A DNA stretch of 64,000 nt from Gadus chalcogrammus (Eukaryota; Chordata; Actinopteri; Gadiformes; Gadidae), in NCBI RefSeq assembly GCF_026213295.1, contig NC_079415.1, positions 27,338,345-27,402,344 of the forward strand, read 5' to 3'. The stretch's first letter is position 1; every line of letters starts with the position of its first letter. Below are positions 11,014 through 22,566 of the stretch, one piece after another. A model generated the notes under the pieces. That model ran no database searches. It was not told where the DNA came from and worked only from the letters and a program-made list of their open reading frames with translations. The position numbers were made by a program, and so were the translations under genes.

Positions 11014-12768
11014 TTACTGAGTGGGACTGGAACTTTGGAACGGCCCCTGGTTGTCCCTCATCAAAGACCGGTTCCCGTTTCCCTGCTGCCTGGTTCTCTT
11101 TAAACAGCCCACAGCCCGGTGTCTTGATTCACCACACACAAAACAATGATTACAATCCTCCGCACCTTGATGTGAACACTTTGTGCAGACAGGCATTTTA
11201 CCCTTTCTTGTGTGGGAGAGCTGGCCGGGGAAAGACGTAGGAGGGGCGTGTGGCTGTACATGAGGTTGGCCTAGTGCTTGGACAGGTAGGATCTTTGAGT
11301 GAGTCGCGTATACCACTGGGTTTTGCTGATCTATTAAAGCTGCAACCATGTTGGTTAAAGTCTCCACCTGAGTGCTGAGCTGCTGTATTGTCTTCTGTTC
11401 TCTAGTGTCTGAAGTCTGATCACCATCAACTTGAACACTGTTTGTGTGTGTTGCTCTCTGTCGGGAGACATTACCAAATCTACGTTGATGTTCGTTTTCA
11501 GAGTTGATTATCTTCATCACCCTGCTGACGATCTCTTCATCAGAAATTTGGTTGTTTGTGATGAGTGGCCTCAGCTGCTGGCGAATGTCTGTGTGTTTGG
11601 ACCCTAGGCCCTGGTAAATGGAGTGCAGAAAAACTTGCTGGATGGTCTTGGGGTCATAGTGGATTTCTGTGTTTGCCTGTTTTGACTGGAAGAGGATTTT
11701 CTGTTTGAGGCCTATCATGCGATAGATGAACTGCTGAGGAGGTTCATGTTCGTCTTGCTTTGCACACATTAGATCCTGAAACAGTTCAGTGCCTGCCTTT
11801 TCACACAGATGAGACCGGAGAAAGCCCTTCAGTTCACAGATTGTGATGTCATCTTTATTGGTGAGCATGTTCTTAAAAGCACCAGGTTTTACACACTTCA
11901 GCACTCCTCGGATGACCTCTGTCTCTGTAAAGCCCTCTCTGTCTCCTTCGTCTATTTGCTTGCTGATACTGTTATATGTGATATCAGAGCTTTGGTCCCC
12001 AATCTGTCCTCCATGGACCTTGAATTCCCTCCGTTGCAGGTAAGACAGATGCTTTAAGGAGTCCACTTTCTCTTCGTCAACACGTAGTGGGTCGTGACGT
12101 GGGAGTTGGTGTTGTAGTTGCTGACCTAGACTGGTGGACATACTGTGTGCTGTGCAAGCCATATGTTTGTAGTATTGAAGCTTTTTTCCGAGGTCTTCGT
12201 GCATTGCTTGTAGCTGGTCAATACTTTGAGTGGTAATGTCTCTGTCGAGGTTAGCATGTTGTTGTGTGGTGTGGTTTGTTGTGGTTGTAAGGGCAGTAAA
12301 GTGTGAGGTGGTTGGCGTGTCATCATTGACGTGTGAGAATGTAGTGTGGCCCTCTATCATGGTTGGCACAGTGGTGAGTGTTGTGTGTTTCTGTGTTACA
12401 CCCTTTGTAATTAGAGTTGCAACAGGATTATCAATGATACTCTTAACCAGGTCATTTAACATTAACAAATCAGACATTCCCTCATCTTCGGATTCAAGTA
12501 AGGTATCAGACTGCATATAGTAAAGGATATAGTTGACACAACTTTCTTCATCACTGGACTCCAAATCTTGGCTGCTGTCGCTGGCGATGTCCTTCGCCAG
12601 ATTGTAGACATCGTCGCATGACAGTCGGTACAAGTTCTTTTTGATGCTCCAAACGAGTTCTTTGCGTACTGTAGACATGACGTCTGTGGACCTGACAATG
12701 ATAGCGTGGTTCCCCTTGGAAGAATGAAGACCCTTCTCTGGCTCCGATCTCCCCTTGTGGACACCCAC
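11014..12768 (-). CDS. gag: Gypsy gag polyprotein
   Basis: 584 codons, starting about 100 bp inside the primer site. An acidic, Ser-rich N-terminus is followed by a capsid-like helical region. Near residues 542-555 there is a CCHC zinc knuckle ([14 protein letters not shown]), preceded by a CTKC-H-C cluster, which binds RNA in this family. The frame ends at TAA (11014-11016), and pol continues in the overlapping -1 frame. The start is the first Met in the frame; a second in-frame Met 30 codons on ([10 protein letters not shown]) is possible. Confidence 0.88.
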   Translation of the reverse strand: MGVHKGRSEPEKGLHSSKGNHAIIVRSTDVMSTVRKELVWSIKKNLYRLSCDDVYNLAKDIASDSSQDLESSDEESCVNYILYYMQSDTLLESEDEGMSDLLMLNDLVKSIIDNPVATLITKGVTQKHTTLTTVPTMIEGHTTFSHVNDDTPTTSHFTALTTTTNHTTQQHANLDRDITTQSIDQLQAMHEDLGKKLQYYKHMACTAHSMSTSLGQQLQHQLPRHDPLRVDEEKVDSLKHLSYLQRREFKVHGGQIGDQSSDITYNSISKQIDEGDREGFTETEVIRGVLKCVKPGAFKNMLTNKDDITICELKGFLRSHLCEKAGTELFQDLMCAKQDEHEPPQQFIYRMIGLKQKILFQSKQANTEIHYDPKTIQQVFLHSIYQGLGSKHTDIRQQLRPLITNNQISDEEIVSRVMKIINSENEHQRRFGNVSRQRATHTNSVQVDGDQTSDTREQKTIQQLSTQVETLTNMVAALIDQQNPVVYATHSKILPVQALGQPHVQPHAPPTSFPGQLSHTRKGKMPVCTKCSHQGAEDCNHCFVCGESRHRAVGCLKRTRQQGNGNRSLMRDNQGPFQSSSPTQ

Positions 12769-12865
12769 CAGCTGTCGTCTCGGCAGTAGTCACGTCACCT
12801 CGCCTTGGCCTCGTGGTTCTTCTTATCACTGGATCTGCTCCCCTGGACAGTATTGTTGGAGGCAG

Positions 12866-12883
12866 ATCCCGGACGAGCCCCCA
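12866..12883 (-). other. primer-binding site, tRNA-Pro type
   Basis: On the minus strand this 18 nt site reads TGGGGGCTCGTCCGGGAT, the sequence complementary to the 3' end of tRNA-Pro used by murine-leukaemia-type retroviruses. It starts 5 nt from the 5' LTR. Confidence 0.88.
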
Positions 12884-12888
12884 CAATT

Positions 12889-14046
12889 TGTTACGGGTCC
12901 CAGGATTGGGTGCCACGGCAACAATAAAGAAATCTGTAATGTACAGAAAATGGTGAGAAACAATGAAGACACGACTGCTCAGTTCGTCATCCACGTTGCG
13001 TCTCTATTCAAATTCACAAATAAAATACAAACATTTCTCTGAGTGTCTCTTGTTCAGTCTTCAACTGTTTAAGTACATCAAATATTAACTACATCATACA
13101 TCCTATTCTAATTCACATTCATGTTATAGCTCGTGCACATTCAATATTCTCCATTAGTCCACTTGACTCTACTTGAGCAACGTACTCATTTACATTCACC
13201 TGTTTAAATGAGTTAAAGCATTAATAATAATATAGTGCAATAAACAGCATTAATCCACTGTACTTGAATGCAACATGTTGTTGGCAATCATTCTCGATTC
13301 ACACACACTTAAATAACACTGTATTACTCAGAGAAAGCTAAACGTTTTCAATACAAAGTTAACCAAGTTGTGACTGGATGTAACAGTAACATTTTTATCT
13401 TTAACCAGTATGCATTAATATAAACATTCTTTCAAACTTGTATATCTGTAACCATGAACCTTTAACATTTATTCATATTCCCATTTGAACTGTAGTGTAA
13501 AGGAGACCACAAATAAAACTAACACTGTGCAAAGTGCTGACAAAAACCCTTACATTTCGCGGAACGCCCGCAAGGCAATACACAGGGTGAACAATAAACC
13601 CATAATCGGCGGGAACTGCCGTTTCGCGCCTTCCGGTATTTACCCCTGCCATTGTACTCAACGGCGGTATTTTAAAGTCTCTTAAGTTCGCTAAAAACAC
13701 AACAAAACATGACCCGAACTTCTTTAACAGTTATACATATAAAGCAAGGCTTTAGAAGGTTGACATTTTATAGTTTGAACCAACTACTGACCTGTAATGT
13801 CCAAGTTGCGTCTGAGGACACGGGAGGAAGTGCTCCCGTCTGACGACAACCCGGAACGCAACTACTTCAGTGTCAACAGTTCCACCTGGGTGCTGCTTAG
13901 ATTTTAAGTTCCTCTCAACAGTAATTATGAGGAATAAATGAATGCACTGGTCTCATACATTTATAAAAATCGTTTCAAGCCCTTAAATTCAGAGAAAATT
14001 ACCTTCTGCTAATATAAATCAAATAATCAGTTTTGAGAGTACCACA
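12889..14046 (-). repeat. Gypsy 5' LTR (right copy)
   Basis: 1158 bp, nearly identical to the left LTR except for the missing 48 bp at 13801 and a 3 bp indel near 13319. It lies next to the primer site, so it is the transcription-initiating LTR. Confidence 0.92.
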
Positions 14047-14926
14047 CATTGCATTTGCAAAAAAAAGAAATTGACAGTACTTTGTCACTGAGTTCTGAAT
14101 GATGCGGTCACATTATCACCCCACCATGGCTGAACACACGTTCAAGAGGTGCACTTGATGCAGGGACTGCTATAACTCCTACCTCCACCTTGAACAAAAA
14201 TACACTAAAACCACTGAGTTAGAAGTAGCCTACTGACATGAAAATTAAACAAGTTAATCATCTGTGAAACGGGCAGGGCTCGAAAAACTCCAGCCAATGA
14301 TTTTCAGAAACACCGAGTGGCATTGGACAGTAAGTACGTCAATCAAACGGTTGTACTGCACTCCCCCTCCCCCCGCGCGTGACCTATTCGTGCACGTGCA
14401 CGTACCTAAAGCTCGTGCCAGAGCAAGCTTCGGTTTGTTGTTATCCTGCGGTAGCTACTGGAGCTAGTTTACTTGCTAATCCACATTTGGACCTAGCGCT
14501 AGAATACAACCCTAAACTCCAACCTAGCTAGCCTGCCCTGGCCCACTTTCGCGCATCTGTGTTCGCGCTCTTGTGTGATTGCGCGTCCATGTACTTGGAA
14601 TGGGTGGAGTCAGAGTCAGCGTTGAAGGAGAGGGGGTAGGACCATTTGAGTTGCGTCTTTTCAAAATCTGCTGGCGTATCGCAAATCACATATCCACCCT
14701 ATAATCTAACTTTAGAAAAGTCATTTCGAGTCATCTGTCTCAAGTCTAAGTCAAGTCTCAAGTCATGAAGACCAAGTCAAAGTCAAGTCGAGTCTTTTAT
14801 CAGTGTTAGTCAAGCAAGTCTCAAGTCCTCAAATTTGCGACTCGAGTCTGACTCGAGTCAAGTCATGTGACTCGAGTCCCCCATGTCTGCAAGAAAGTCA
14901 AAATAGCCGTTTTTATTAAAGACTAC

Positions 14927-15297
14927 CAAAAAGTAGTCCCTCCTGGCTGCCGCTATGCACCGACGGTCGCTATGCAACACACTTTAGCGTCCCTCCGAGA
15001 GAAGGCTCTGATAGAGCGGTTCGCCGGCAATTTATCCTATGGAGCAGTTCACTCGCCGTGTGCCTAAGCTTTCGTTAGTCTCTCCATCGCCTTGCTCACT
15101 CCCGGAGTAACAACATTTACACCCTCTCCATCATCCAACATATGTTTTACTTTGTAACTGTTTCTACTTCCAGGCGCGGAGTGATATGCAAACTTTCACA
15201 AAATGATCGGGCGTCATAGCAGTTATGTATACGCTCATTATACAACAGTTGGGAACCAATCAGATCGCTGGATTTAGGTCCCCCGTTGTATAAATAT
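14927..15297. repeat. dispersed repeat, copy 1
   Basis: It shares long stretches (ACTACCAAAAAGTAGTCCCT, AAATGATCGGGCGTCATAGC, CCAATCAGATCGCTGG) with 22034-22275. Each copy also contains the short palindrome ACTACxxxxxGTAGT. Confidence 0.75.
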
Positions 15298-15386
15298 ATT
15301 TATACAACATCGGCCATGGTTGAGAATGAATTGGCATGAAGCACATTTGGCGGGCAAAAAATGTGGCTCGATAAATTCGCCTGATA

Positions 15387-16190
15387 AATTGTGTGTTCAC
15401 ACCAAACGCGACAAATGCGTTGTCACCGAAGTTTTGTTGCGCCACAAATCATAATCTGTAGTTGTGCAAGTTTTGTTGATTTGTCGCGCCACAACACGTT
15501 ACACCATTGCCTCGTCTTTACCTTTTGTGGAAGAGGGAGAGACGTCGGAGGACCCCGACGCTGTCTATTCATAATATTGTAATGACCACGGAAGAGGCAG
15601 TGAATGAAGTATTGATTAGACAGAGATGTATTAGATAGGCCTACCTAATAAACAGTTGGAACACACAAGACCGGAAACCATAGCAACGGCGGTAAACAGA
15701 CCCCGAGAAGCCCAATCCCTACGCTATACTAGGGATGGCCATCCGGAGGCACACAGAGCTTTTGGCCGTGATATTATATATTATATTATATACTATTATA
15801 TATAGAGCTCCGGGAGTCGCAAACGGCAACAATAACTTTCTCCTCCATGCTGCAGTTCACCCCGGATTGCACTGCACTGAGTTTGACGGTTGAACGCTGA
15901 TTGGCTGTTACGTTACACACGTCACTCAGTGGCCTCGCTGTTGAACGCTGATTGGCTGTCATCACGCGAAATTCGCGTCAAAGTTGAAATATTTCAACTC
16001 GAGCGGATTTGGCGCGGCACAAATACTCGTGAATGCACTCGCCTGTGTTTAGGGCAAAAGTATGGCGCGACAAATGAAAACTTGTCGCCGGTTTTCTCTC
16101 GCGAAAAATTCGCCCGATACATGTGTATACGTTCACTTTGAATGGGATCTTCGGGCCACAAATGTGTCTTTTGGTATGAATGCAGCATCG
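15387..16190. mobile_element. Harbinger-like MITE region
   Basis: The left part has GTGTTCACACCAAACGCGAC and the right part GTCTTTTGGTATGAATGC, roughly inverted. The interior shares GTTGAAATATTTCAACTCGA and CGCG-rich DNA with the better-defined element at 38867-39231. An internal GAACGCTGATTGGCTGT is directly repeated near 15893 and 15942. Boundaries are approximate. Confidence 0.45.
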
Positions 16191-16249
16191 ACTCGTCTTC
16201 TCAGCTATAGAATTCTCAACAATGTTGCAACCTAGGGAGGGCGCGTCGC

Positions 16250-18391
16250 TTATGAGTACGCTTGTACTACAGTCAACGAAGATAATGTGTTTATCAAAAT
16301 ACTCATTTTAATGAAGGCACAATGGAAAATGACTTCCCTTTCCCGGGCCACATTGACCAGCTCTGACGGGGGGATCCCGAGGGGTTCCCAGGCCAGTGTT
16401 GAGATATAATCTCTCCACCTAGTCCTGGGTCTTCCCCGAGGTCTCCTGCCCACTGGACGTGCCTGAAAAACCTCCCAAGGGAGGCGCCCAGTGGGCATCC
16501 TTGCCAGATGCCCGAACCACCTCAGCTGACTCCTTTCTAAGTAAAGGAGCAGCGGCTCTAATCCGAGTTCCTCACGGATGGCTGAGCTTCTCACCCTATC
16601 CCTAAGGGAGACGCCTGCCACCCTTCTGAGAAAACTCATCTCGGCCACTTGTACCCGCGATCTCGTCCTTTCGGTCATCACCCAACCCTCATGACCATAG
16701 GTGAGGATAGGAACGAAGATCGACCGGTAGATCGAGAGCTTTGCCTTGCGGCTCAGCCCTCTTTTCGTAACAACGGTGCGGTAAAGCGAACGCAATACCG
16801 CCCCCGCTGCTCGGATTCTCCGGCCAATCTCACGCTCCATAGTACCCTCACTCGCGAACAAGACCCAGAGGTATTTGAACTCCTTCACTTGGGCTAAGGA
16901 CTCATTTCCTACCCGGAGTAAGCAATCCACCAGTTTCCTGCTAAGAGTCATGGCCTCAGAATTAGCGGTGCTGATCCTCATCCCAGCCGCTTCACACTCG
17001 GCCGCGAGCCGATCCAGTGAGTGCTGAAGGTCACAGGCCGATGATCCAATGAGGACCACATCATCTGCAAAAAGCAGTGACGAGATCCTCAGACCACCGA
17101 ACTGCAACCCCTCCCCACCACGACTACGCGTCGATATCCTGTCCATGCATATCACAAACAGGATTGGTGACAAGGCGCAGCCCTGGCGGAGACCAGCACC
17201 CACTGAGAACGAAACTGACTGGCTGCCGAGGACGCAAACACAGCTCTCGCTTTGGGAGTACAGAGATTGGATGGCCCTGAGGAGAGACCCCCTTACCCCA
17301 TACTCCCGCAGCACCTCCCACAGTTTCTCCCGGGGGACCCGGTCATACGCCTTCTCCAGATCCACAAAACACATGTAGACCGGATGGGCATACTCCCAGG
17401 CCCCCTCCAGGATCCTTGCAAGAGTGATGAGCTGGTCCGTAGTTCCACGTCCGGTACGAAAACCGCATTGTCCCTCTTCAATCTGAGGTTTGACGATCGG
17501 CCAAACCCTCCTTTCCAGCACCTTGGAGTAGACTTTACCAGGGAGGCTGAGAAGTGTGATACCCCGGTAATTGGCACACACTCTCTGGTCCCCCTTTTTG
17601 AACAGGGGAACCACCACCCCGGTTTGCCACTCCTTTGGCACTGTACCCGACTCCCACGCGATGTTGAATAGGCGTGTCAACCATGACAGCCCCTCAACAC
17701 CCAGAGCCTTTAGCATTTCTGGCTGGATCTCATCAATCCCTGGGGCTTTGCCACTGCGGAGATGTTTCACTACCTCAGTGACCTCCACCAGGGAAATTGA
17801 CGAAGAAACACCATGAACCTCGAGCTCTGCCTCCAACATAGAGGGCGTATTATTCGGATTCAGGAGTTCCTCAAAGTGTTCCTTCCAACGTCCGACAACC
17901 TCCTCAATTGAGGTCAACAGAGTCCCATCCTTACTGTACACAGCTTGGATGGTTCCCCGTTTCCCCCTCCTGAGTTGCCGGATAGTCTTCCAGAAACACT
18001 TCTCCATGGCCTCTCCGAACTTCTCCCACACCCGCTGCTTAGCATCCGACACGGCAGCAGCTGCAGCCCTTCGAGCCTGTCGGTACCCTGCAACCGATTC
18101 AGGAGTCCTCCAGGATATCATATTCCGGAAGGCCTCCTTCTTCAATCGGACGGCTTCCCTGACCACCGGTGTCCACCACGGTGTCCGAGGGTTACCGCCC
18201 CTTGAGGAGCCTAAGACCCTGAGGCCACAGCTAGCCACCGCAGCTTCAGCAATGGAGGCTTTGAACACCGCCCACTCCGGCTCAATGCCCCCAACCTCCA
18301 CAGGAATGCCAGAAAAACTCCACCGGAAAAGCTCCGCCGGAGGTGTGAGTTGAAGATACCTAGGACGGGGGCCTCCTCCAGACGTTCCCAA
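16250..18391 (-). pseudogene. LINE reverse transcriptase frame
   Basis: 713 codons. VVPLFKKGD, NYRGITLLS, GFRTGRGTTDQ, DLEKAYDRVP, GLRQGCALSP and LLFADDVVL are the successive RT blocks, with FADD as the catalytic centre. LRWFGHLARMPTGRLP and GRPRTRWRD follow at the C-terminus. The last 30 or so codons, after the VAREREV motif, are non-element sequence. It joins the endonuclease only through a frameshift near 18370 and a stop at 18538, so it is not a working ORF. Confidence 0.85.
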
Positions 18392-19610
18392 TTCACCCGC
18401 ACTACTCGTTTGGGCTTACCAGGTCTATCCGGAAATTTCCCCCATTCCCTGATCCAACTCACCACCAGATGGTGGTCGGTTGACAGTTCCGCCCCTCTCT
18501 TAACCTGAGTGTCCAAAACATGCGGCCTCAGATCAGATTACACGATCACGAAATCGATCATCGATCTTCGGCCTAGGGTACTCTGGTACCAGGTACACTT
18601 ATGAGCACCCTTATGTTCGAACATGGTGTTCGTTATGGATAATCCATGACTAGCACAGAAGTCCAATAACAAACGACCGCTCGGGTTTAGATCAGGGAGG
18701 CCGTTCCTCCCCACCACGCCTCTCCAGGTGTCTCCATCGTTGCCCACGTGGGCGTTGAAGTCTCCCAGCAGAACTACGGAGTCCCCTACTGGAGCCCCAT
18801 ACAGGACTCCATTCAGGGTCTCCAAGAATGCCGAGTACTCTGAACTGCTGTTTGGTGCATACGCACAAACAACAGTCAGAGTTTTCCCCCCTACAACCCT
18901 TAGGCGCAGGGAGGCGACCCTCTCGTCTACCGGGGTAAACTCCAACACCGCGGCGCTCAGCCGGGGATTTATGAGTATCCCCACACCCGCCCGGCGCCTC
19001 ACGCCCTCGGCAACTCCAGAGAAGAATAGAGTCCAACCCTTATCCGGAGTACGGTACCGGATCTGAGACTGTGCGTGGAGGTAAGCCCCACCAGATCTAA
19101 CTGCTCCACCTCCCTCACAAGCTCCGGTTCCTTTCCCCACAGCGAGGTGACGTTCCACGTCCCCAGAGCCAGCTTCTGCCGCCCGGGTCTGGTCCGTCGA
19201 GACCCCTGACCTTCGCTGCCACCCATGTGGCTGCGCACCCGACCCCATCGGGTCTTCCCACAGGTGGTGGGCCCATGGGATGAAGAGAGGGGGGGGGTGC
19301 CACGTAGTGTGTTCGGGCTGTGCCTGACCGGGCTCCGTGGCAAACCCGGCCACCAGGCGCTCGCCATCGAGCCCTCCGTCTGGGCCTGGCTCCAGACGGG
19401 GGCCCCGGGCTTCCTCCGGGCCGGGTAACATCTCCTCTTTTTTCGATATTCATTGGAGTTTTTGAACCATTCTTAGTCTGGCCCCTCACCTGAGACCACT
19501 CTGCCATGAGAGACCATACCAGGAGCACAAGGCTCCAGACAACACTGCCCTCAAGTTCACAGGGACACGCAAACCTCTCCACCACGATAAGGTGACGGTT
19601 CCAGAAAACT
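16326..19610 (-). mobile_element. non-LTR retrotransposon (LINE), decayed
   Basis: The 5' part (minus strand, from about 19610) begins near CCTTATCGTGGTGGAGAGG, the 5' leader typical of a common fish LINE. It is followed by an apurinic-type endonuclease and a reverse transcriptase with a C-terminal GRPRTRWRDYIS motif. Stops and frameshifts break the frame. The 3' end, after the VAREREV motif, runs straight into unrelated DNA near 16326 without a poly-A or short tandem tail, so the 3' terminus is probably truncated or replaced. Confidence 0.85.
18538..19431 (-). pseudogene. LINE endonuclease domain, broken frame
   Basis: Motifs [18 protein letters not shown] and [10 protein letters not shown] are the Mg-dependent endonuclease family core (Asn, Asp-Phe-Asn, Asp). 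The N-terminal motif [11 protein letters not shown] lies in another frame (about 19170), so at least one frameshift is present. A stop follows VIV at 18538. Confidence 0.8.
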
Positions 19611-19860
19611 GCATATGCAAATTAGTAATGTAAGCATTAAGCATACATAGAGTATTTTTAACAATTGTAACATATGTTTATTCACTCATTTGTTGCCCTA
19701 CTCTTTTATCAGACAAGTTCATTATATCATAGACCCTGACAAAAAAGTCACAACCTATGATATAATCTATGATCTTTCTTCTCCCTCACTCACCTTTTAG
19801 TGGTCCTCACCATCACAACAAGATAGCTGCTCCTAATTTGTTGCTTCCTTTTCTCTCCAG

Positions 19861-20024
19861 CTTACTGTTTGGCTGCATTCCCTGTGGGTGGGGCCCATTC
19901 AGGTAGCGGCGGTGGTCGCCCTACTGTGGGCAGAAATCGGGCCCTCGTGTTTGGCGGGCATACTAATCCCCATAATTCTGATGCCCCTGCAAACCCTGTT
20001 TGGGCGGCTGTTCTCCATGTACAG
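19861..20024 (+). pseudogene. abcc4 exon 6 copy (inverted duplicate)
   Basis: 164 bp, the same length and phase as abcc4 exon 6 at 59176-59339. It starts after CTCTCCAG and ends AG|GTAACTTG. It reads LTVWLHSLWVGPIQVAAVVA then LLWAEIGPSCLAGI, a membrane-spanning part of TMD1. The 3' flank GTAACTTG-CACCCAGCGAC also matches the abcc4 intron. No exon 1-5 copy was found upstream, where a LINE sits. It is called a pseudogene because it is a fragment, although its own frame is open. Confidence 0.75.
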
Positions 20025-20458
20025 GTAACTTGTCACCCAGCGACATCATGCAATGCATTCAAATGTGCAGCAGGGTTTCAGATGCTGTAAATCAAATACT
20101 TTGTTGTCAAGTGTCGTATATGAAATTATTTTTCATTAATCATAGAGCAACTTTCAGAGAGCAATTATCCAACTAAAAACCCCTCCTGCCAGACCAAGCC
20201 TCTCCCCTAAACATTTACTAACTCGCTAGCTTTAGTATTTCTGGCTGAATCAAATGATTGGATGACTTATTAGAGGCATGTCACAGCCACATGTAAAGGC
20301 TTTATTTATTTATTTATTTGACAATTTCAACAACTACGACACAAAGTATGCTTGTAAAATACATAGCCTATCCTATCTTGAGCATTTATGACATTGATTT
20401 TAGGGTATTACATCTGCATACACATTACGTTAAGTATTTTAGCCATGATGCATTGCAG

Positions 20459-20584
20459 GAGCAGGATGGCAGTGCTCACCGACAGCAGGATTCACACCAT
20501 GAACGAAGTGGTGTCCGGCATGCGCATCATCAAGATGTATGCCTGGGAGAAGCCCTTTGCATCTCTGGTTTCACGGTTCAGAGG
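20459..20584 (+). pseudogene. abcc4 exon 7 copy
   Basis: 126 bp, the same length and phase as abcc4 exon 7. It has the shared acceptor flank CATGATGCATTGCAG. It reads [20 protein letters not shown] then [34 protein letters not shown] is the highly conserved cytoplasmic loop of ABCC transporters. The donor is AGG|GTAAAG. Confidence 0.78.
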
Positions 20585-20595
20585 GTAAAGGCTAG

Positions 20596-21256
20596 ATTCC
20601 ACCGGAGGCGTACGCGCCGCGGGACGGCTGCGCCGCGGTCACGCAGCTGATCGCTTCCACTATAATCAATGAGACTATTTCCACCGGGCGCGCCGCGGAA
20701 CGTTTCAGCAGCGTCCCAGGAGCGGCGTGCCGCGCCGCGGCGCTATCTTTCCGTCCAATTCTATTTTTGCCGCGAGCCGCTGCTAAACCGCGTCAATTTC
20801 GACAGAGCAGGTCGAGCCGGGCAGGAAGTGAAAAGTAAAAGCCATAGAGCATCCGGTCAATTTTCAAAATAAAACACAATACTCAGCTCATGTAACTTCA
20901 CATCAACATTATTACGTCATGACCGGTGGGTCTCAGAGGGTCGGTAACATTGACGACGAGAGACTCATTGTCGAAGTTCAGCAACATGAAGTCATTTATG
21001 TACCAATACATCCTTTTTATAAGGAAAATGTCAGAAAGGACAAAGCGTGGCATTTAATTGCAATAGTTTTGGTAGTGGAAGGTGAGTACATTAGGTTTAG
21101 AATTATCGCGTGATCTCGTGATCTCGCGTGAATACTGGCGGGCTCGCAAGGCAGCGCTACGCTGCCGTTACGCGCCCGGTAGGAATGGACGCAGGGCAGA
21201 GGACGCAGCCGTTCCGCGGCGCAGCCGTTCCGCGGCGCGTACGCGTCCGGTGGGAT
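20596..21256. mobile_element. GC-rich MITE inside intron 7 of the abcc4 copy
   Basis: The left end TTCCACCGGAGGCGTACGCG is mirrored by CGCGTACGCGTCCGGTGGGA, and CCGCGG-rich arms extend further inward on both sides. The inner part (about 20860-21080) is AT-richer and has no clear coding content. Confidence 0.6.
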
Positions 21257-21506
21257 CCCGGTGTAAGGAGGGGTTTTAACCATTTAAATGGCCCCAAATC
21301 TTACCCCCAGGTGTGAATTTGTCCACTTGTGGTGTGTGCGTGTGTGTGTGTACGACACCCAGATGTATGAGCAGTAGACTTACACTGTAGGACTGTACAA
21401 ACTCTAGTAAGCTGGAGTTGGGTCTCTCCATCATACATTTACCCCAACACATAAAATGAGATGTAAAAATGTGATGCTGTCTCTAAACCCCCCTGTGTCG
21501 CCATAG

Positions 21507-21756
21507 GGAGGAGATCGCCAACGTGATGAAGAGCTCCATGCTGCAAGCCCTAAACCTGGCCTCCTTCTTCTCGGCCAGCAAGGTCATCATCTTCATCACC
21601 TTTGCCATATACGTGCAGCTGGGCAACACCATCACGGCCAGCAGCGTCTTCGTTACTGTGTCGCTGTACAGTAACACAGCCACTACTGTCACGCTCTACT
21701 TCCCCAGGGCCATCGAGCTTCTCTTTGAGAGTTATGTGAGCGTACAACGGATCCAG
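21507..21756 (+). pseudogene. abcc4 exon 8 copy
   Basis: 250 bp, exactly the length and phase of abcc4 exon 8. It reads EEIANVMKSSMLQALNLASF then FSASKVIIFITFAIYVQLGN, ending VSVQRIQ|GTGAGG. Intron 8 sequence is also shared for about 140 bp (GAGGTTGATTGGCCAT then TTTAAACACCTC and GTGCTTCAAGGATGCTCACA). No exon 9 or NBD copy follows on this strand before the next gene. Confidence 0.8.
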
Positions 21757-22033
21757 GTGAGGGGGAGCACCCGTATTTCCCCACCAGGTATGAGGTTGAT
21801 TGGCCATTCGGAGCTGGAAGAGTTTAAACACCTCTCGCGTTTTCTTTGGGTGCTTCAAGGATGCTCACACGTAATCAAGATTCTGTCTAAATTTTACCCA
21901 ACATATATTTATTTCCTATAGTTTTGCCCTCTAATATAACATCCTCCTGTTTGGCTTATGGGTGGAGGGAGGAAACCATTGATGTTTTTTTTTCTCAAAT
22001 TTTGTTAAAATTTTTCACATTTTGTCTCAAATT

Positions 22034-22338
22034 AAAGACTACCAAAAAGTAGTCCCTCCTGGCTGCCTTCAAAATGCACGACGGTCGCTATGCAACACAC
22101 TTTAGCGTCCCTCCGAGAGAACGGTTGCAACGGTTTCCACTTCAAGGCGCGGAGTGATACTTTCACAAAATGATCGGGCGTCATAGCAGTTATGTATACA
22201 TTATACTCATACTCATTATACAACAGTTAGGAACCAATCAGATCGCTGGATTTAGGCCCCCCGTTGTATAATATACTATATAGATATAGAGCTCCAGGAG
22301 TCTGCAAACGGCAACAATCCCTTCTCCTCCATGCTGTG
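22034..22338. repeat. dispersed repeat, copy 2
   Basis: This copy keeps contiguous the two parts that are separated by an insertion in the 15 kb copy (14927-15297 and 15797-15860). Confidence 0.75.
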
Positions 22339-22566
22339 GTTCAGTCTGACAGCTCATTGGTCAATGGGCAGCACCTCATTTGCATCAATGCTACAGGCAC
22401 CAGAAACAGCACACTCTGAAGGGACTGAAACAGAGGGGAATAGCGGCAGACGATATTTTTTTTCCTAAAAGCTATTTCCAGCAAACTGCTTCAAAAACAT
22501 GTTTTCTGGAACTCAAATACTATGTTTACTTGTTGGGAAAACACCATACTATGTCTCCTTTAATAA

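Larger units (their letters stand above)
5050..14046 (-). mobile_element. Ty3/Gypsy LTR retrotransposon, complete structure
   Basis: A 9.0 kb element on the minus strand. Its LTRs begin TGTTACGGG and end TACCACA on the plus strand, and a 4 bp duplication CATT flanks it (5046-5049, 14047-14050). It has a proline-tRNA primer site, a purine tract, one long gag frame and one long pol frame with protease, RT, RNase H and integrase in Gypsy order. By eye the LTRs differ by about six substitutions plus two indels over 1.15 kb, so the insertion is recent. There is no envelope-like frame. The integrase has lost a catalytic residue (see pol). Confidence 0.93.
4165..14889. mobile_element. hAT-like non-autonomous element, split by a Gypsy insertion
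   Basis: The ends are CAGAGGTGGGGG and CCCCCATGTCTG, with perfect 8 bp duplications CAAGAAAG at 4157-4164 and 14890-14897. Both subterminal regions are made of many AAGTCA/AAGTCTCAAGTC repeats on opposite strands (4176-4320 and about 14715-14880). No transposase is seen in the parts outside the Gypsy element (4165-5049 and 14047-14889). Confidence 0.8.
4097..15292. mobile_element. possible TATACAACGG-ended element that hosts the next two insertions
   Basis: TATACAACGG at 4097 is mirrored by CCGTTGTATA at 15283-15292. Without the insertion at 4165-14889, the sequence joins cleanly at the CAAGAAAG duplication. A related partial copy is present at about 22034-22338. Superfamily is unknown, and the true boundaries may differ. 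Confidence 0.4.
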
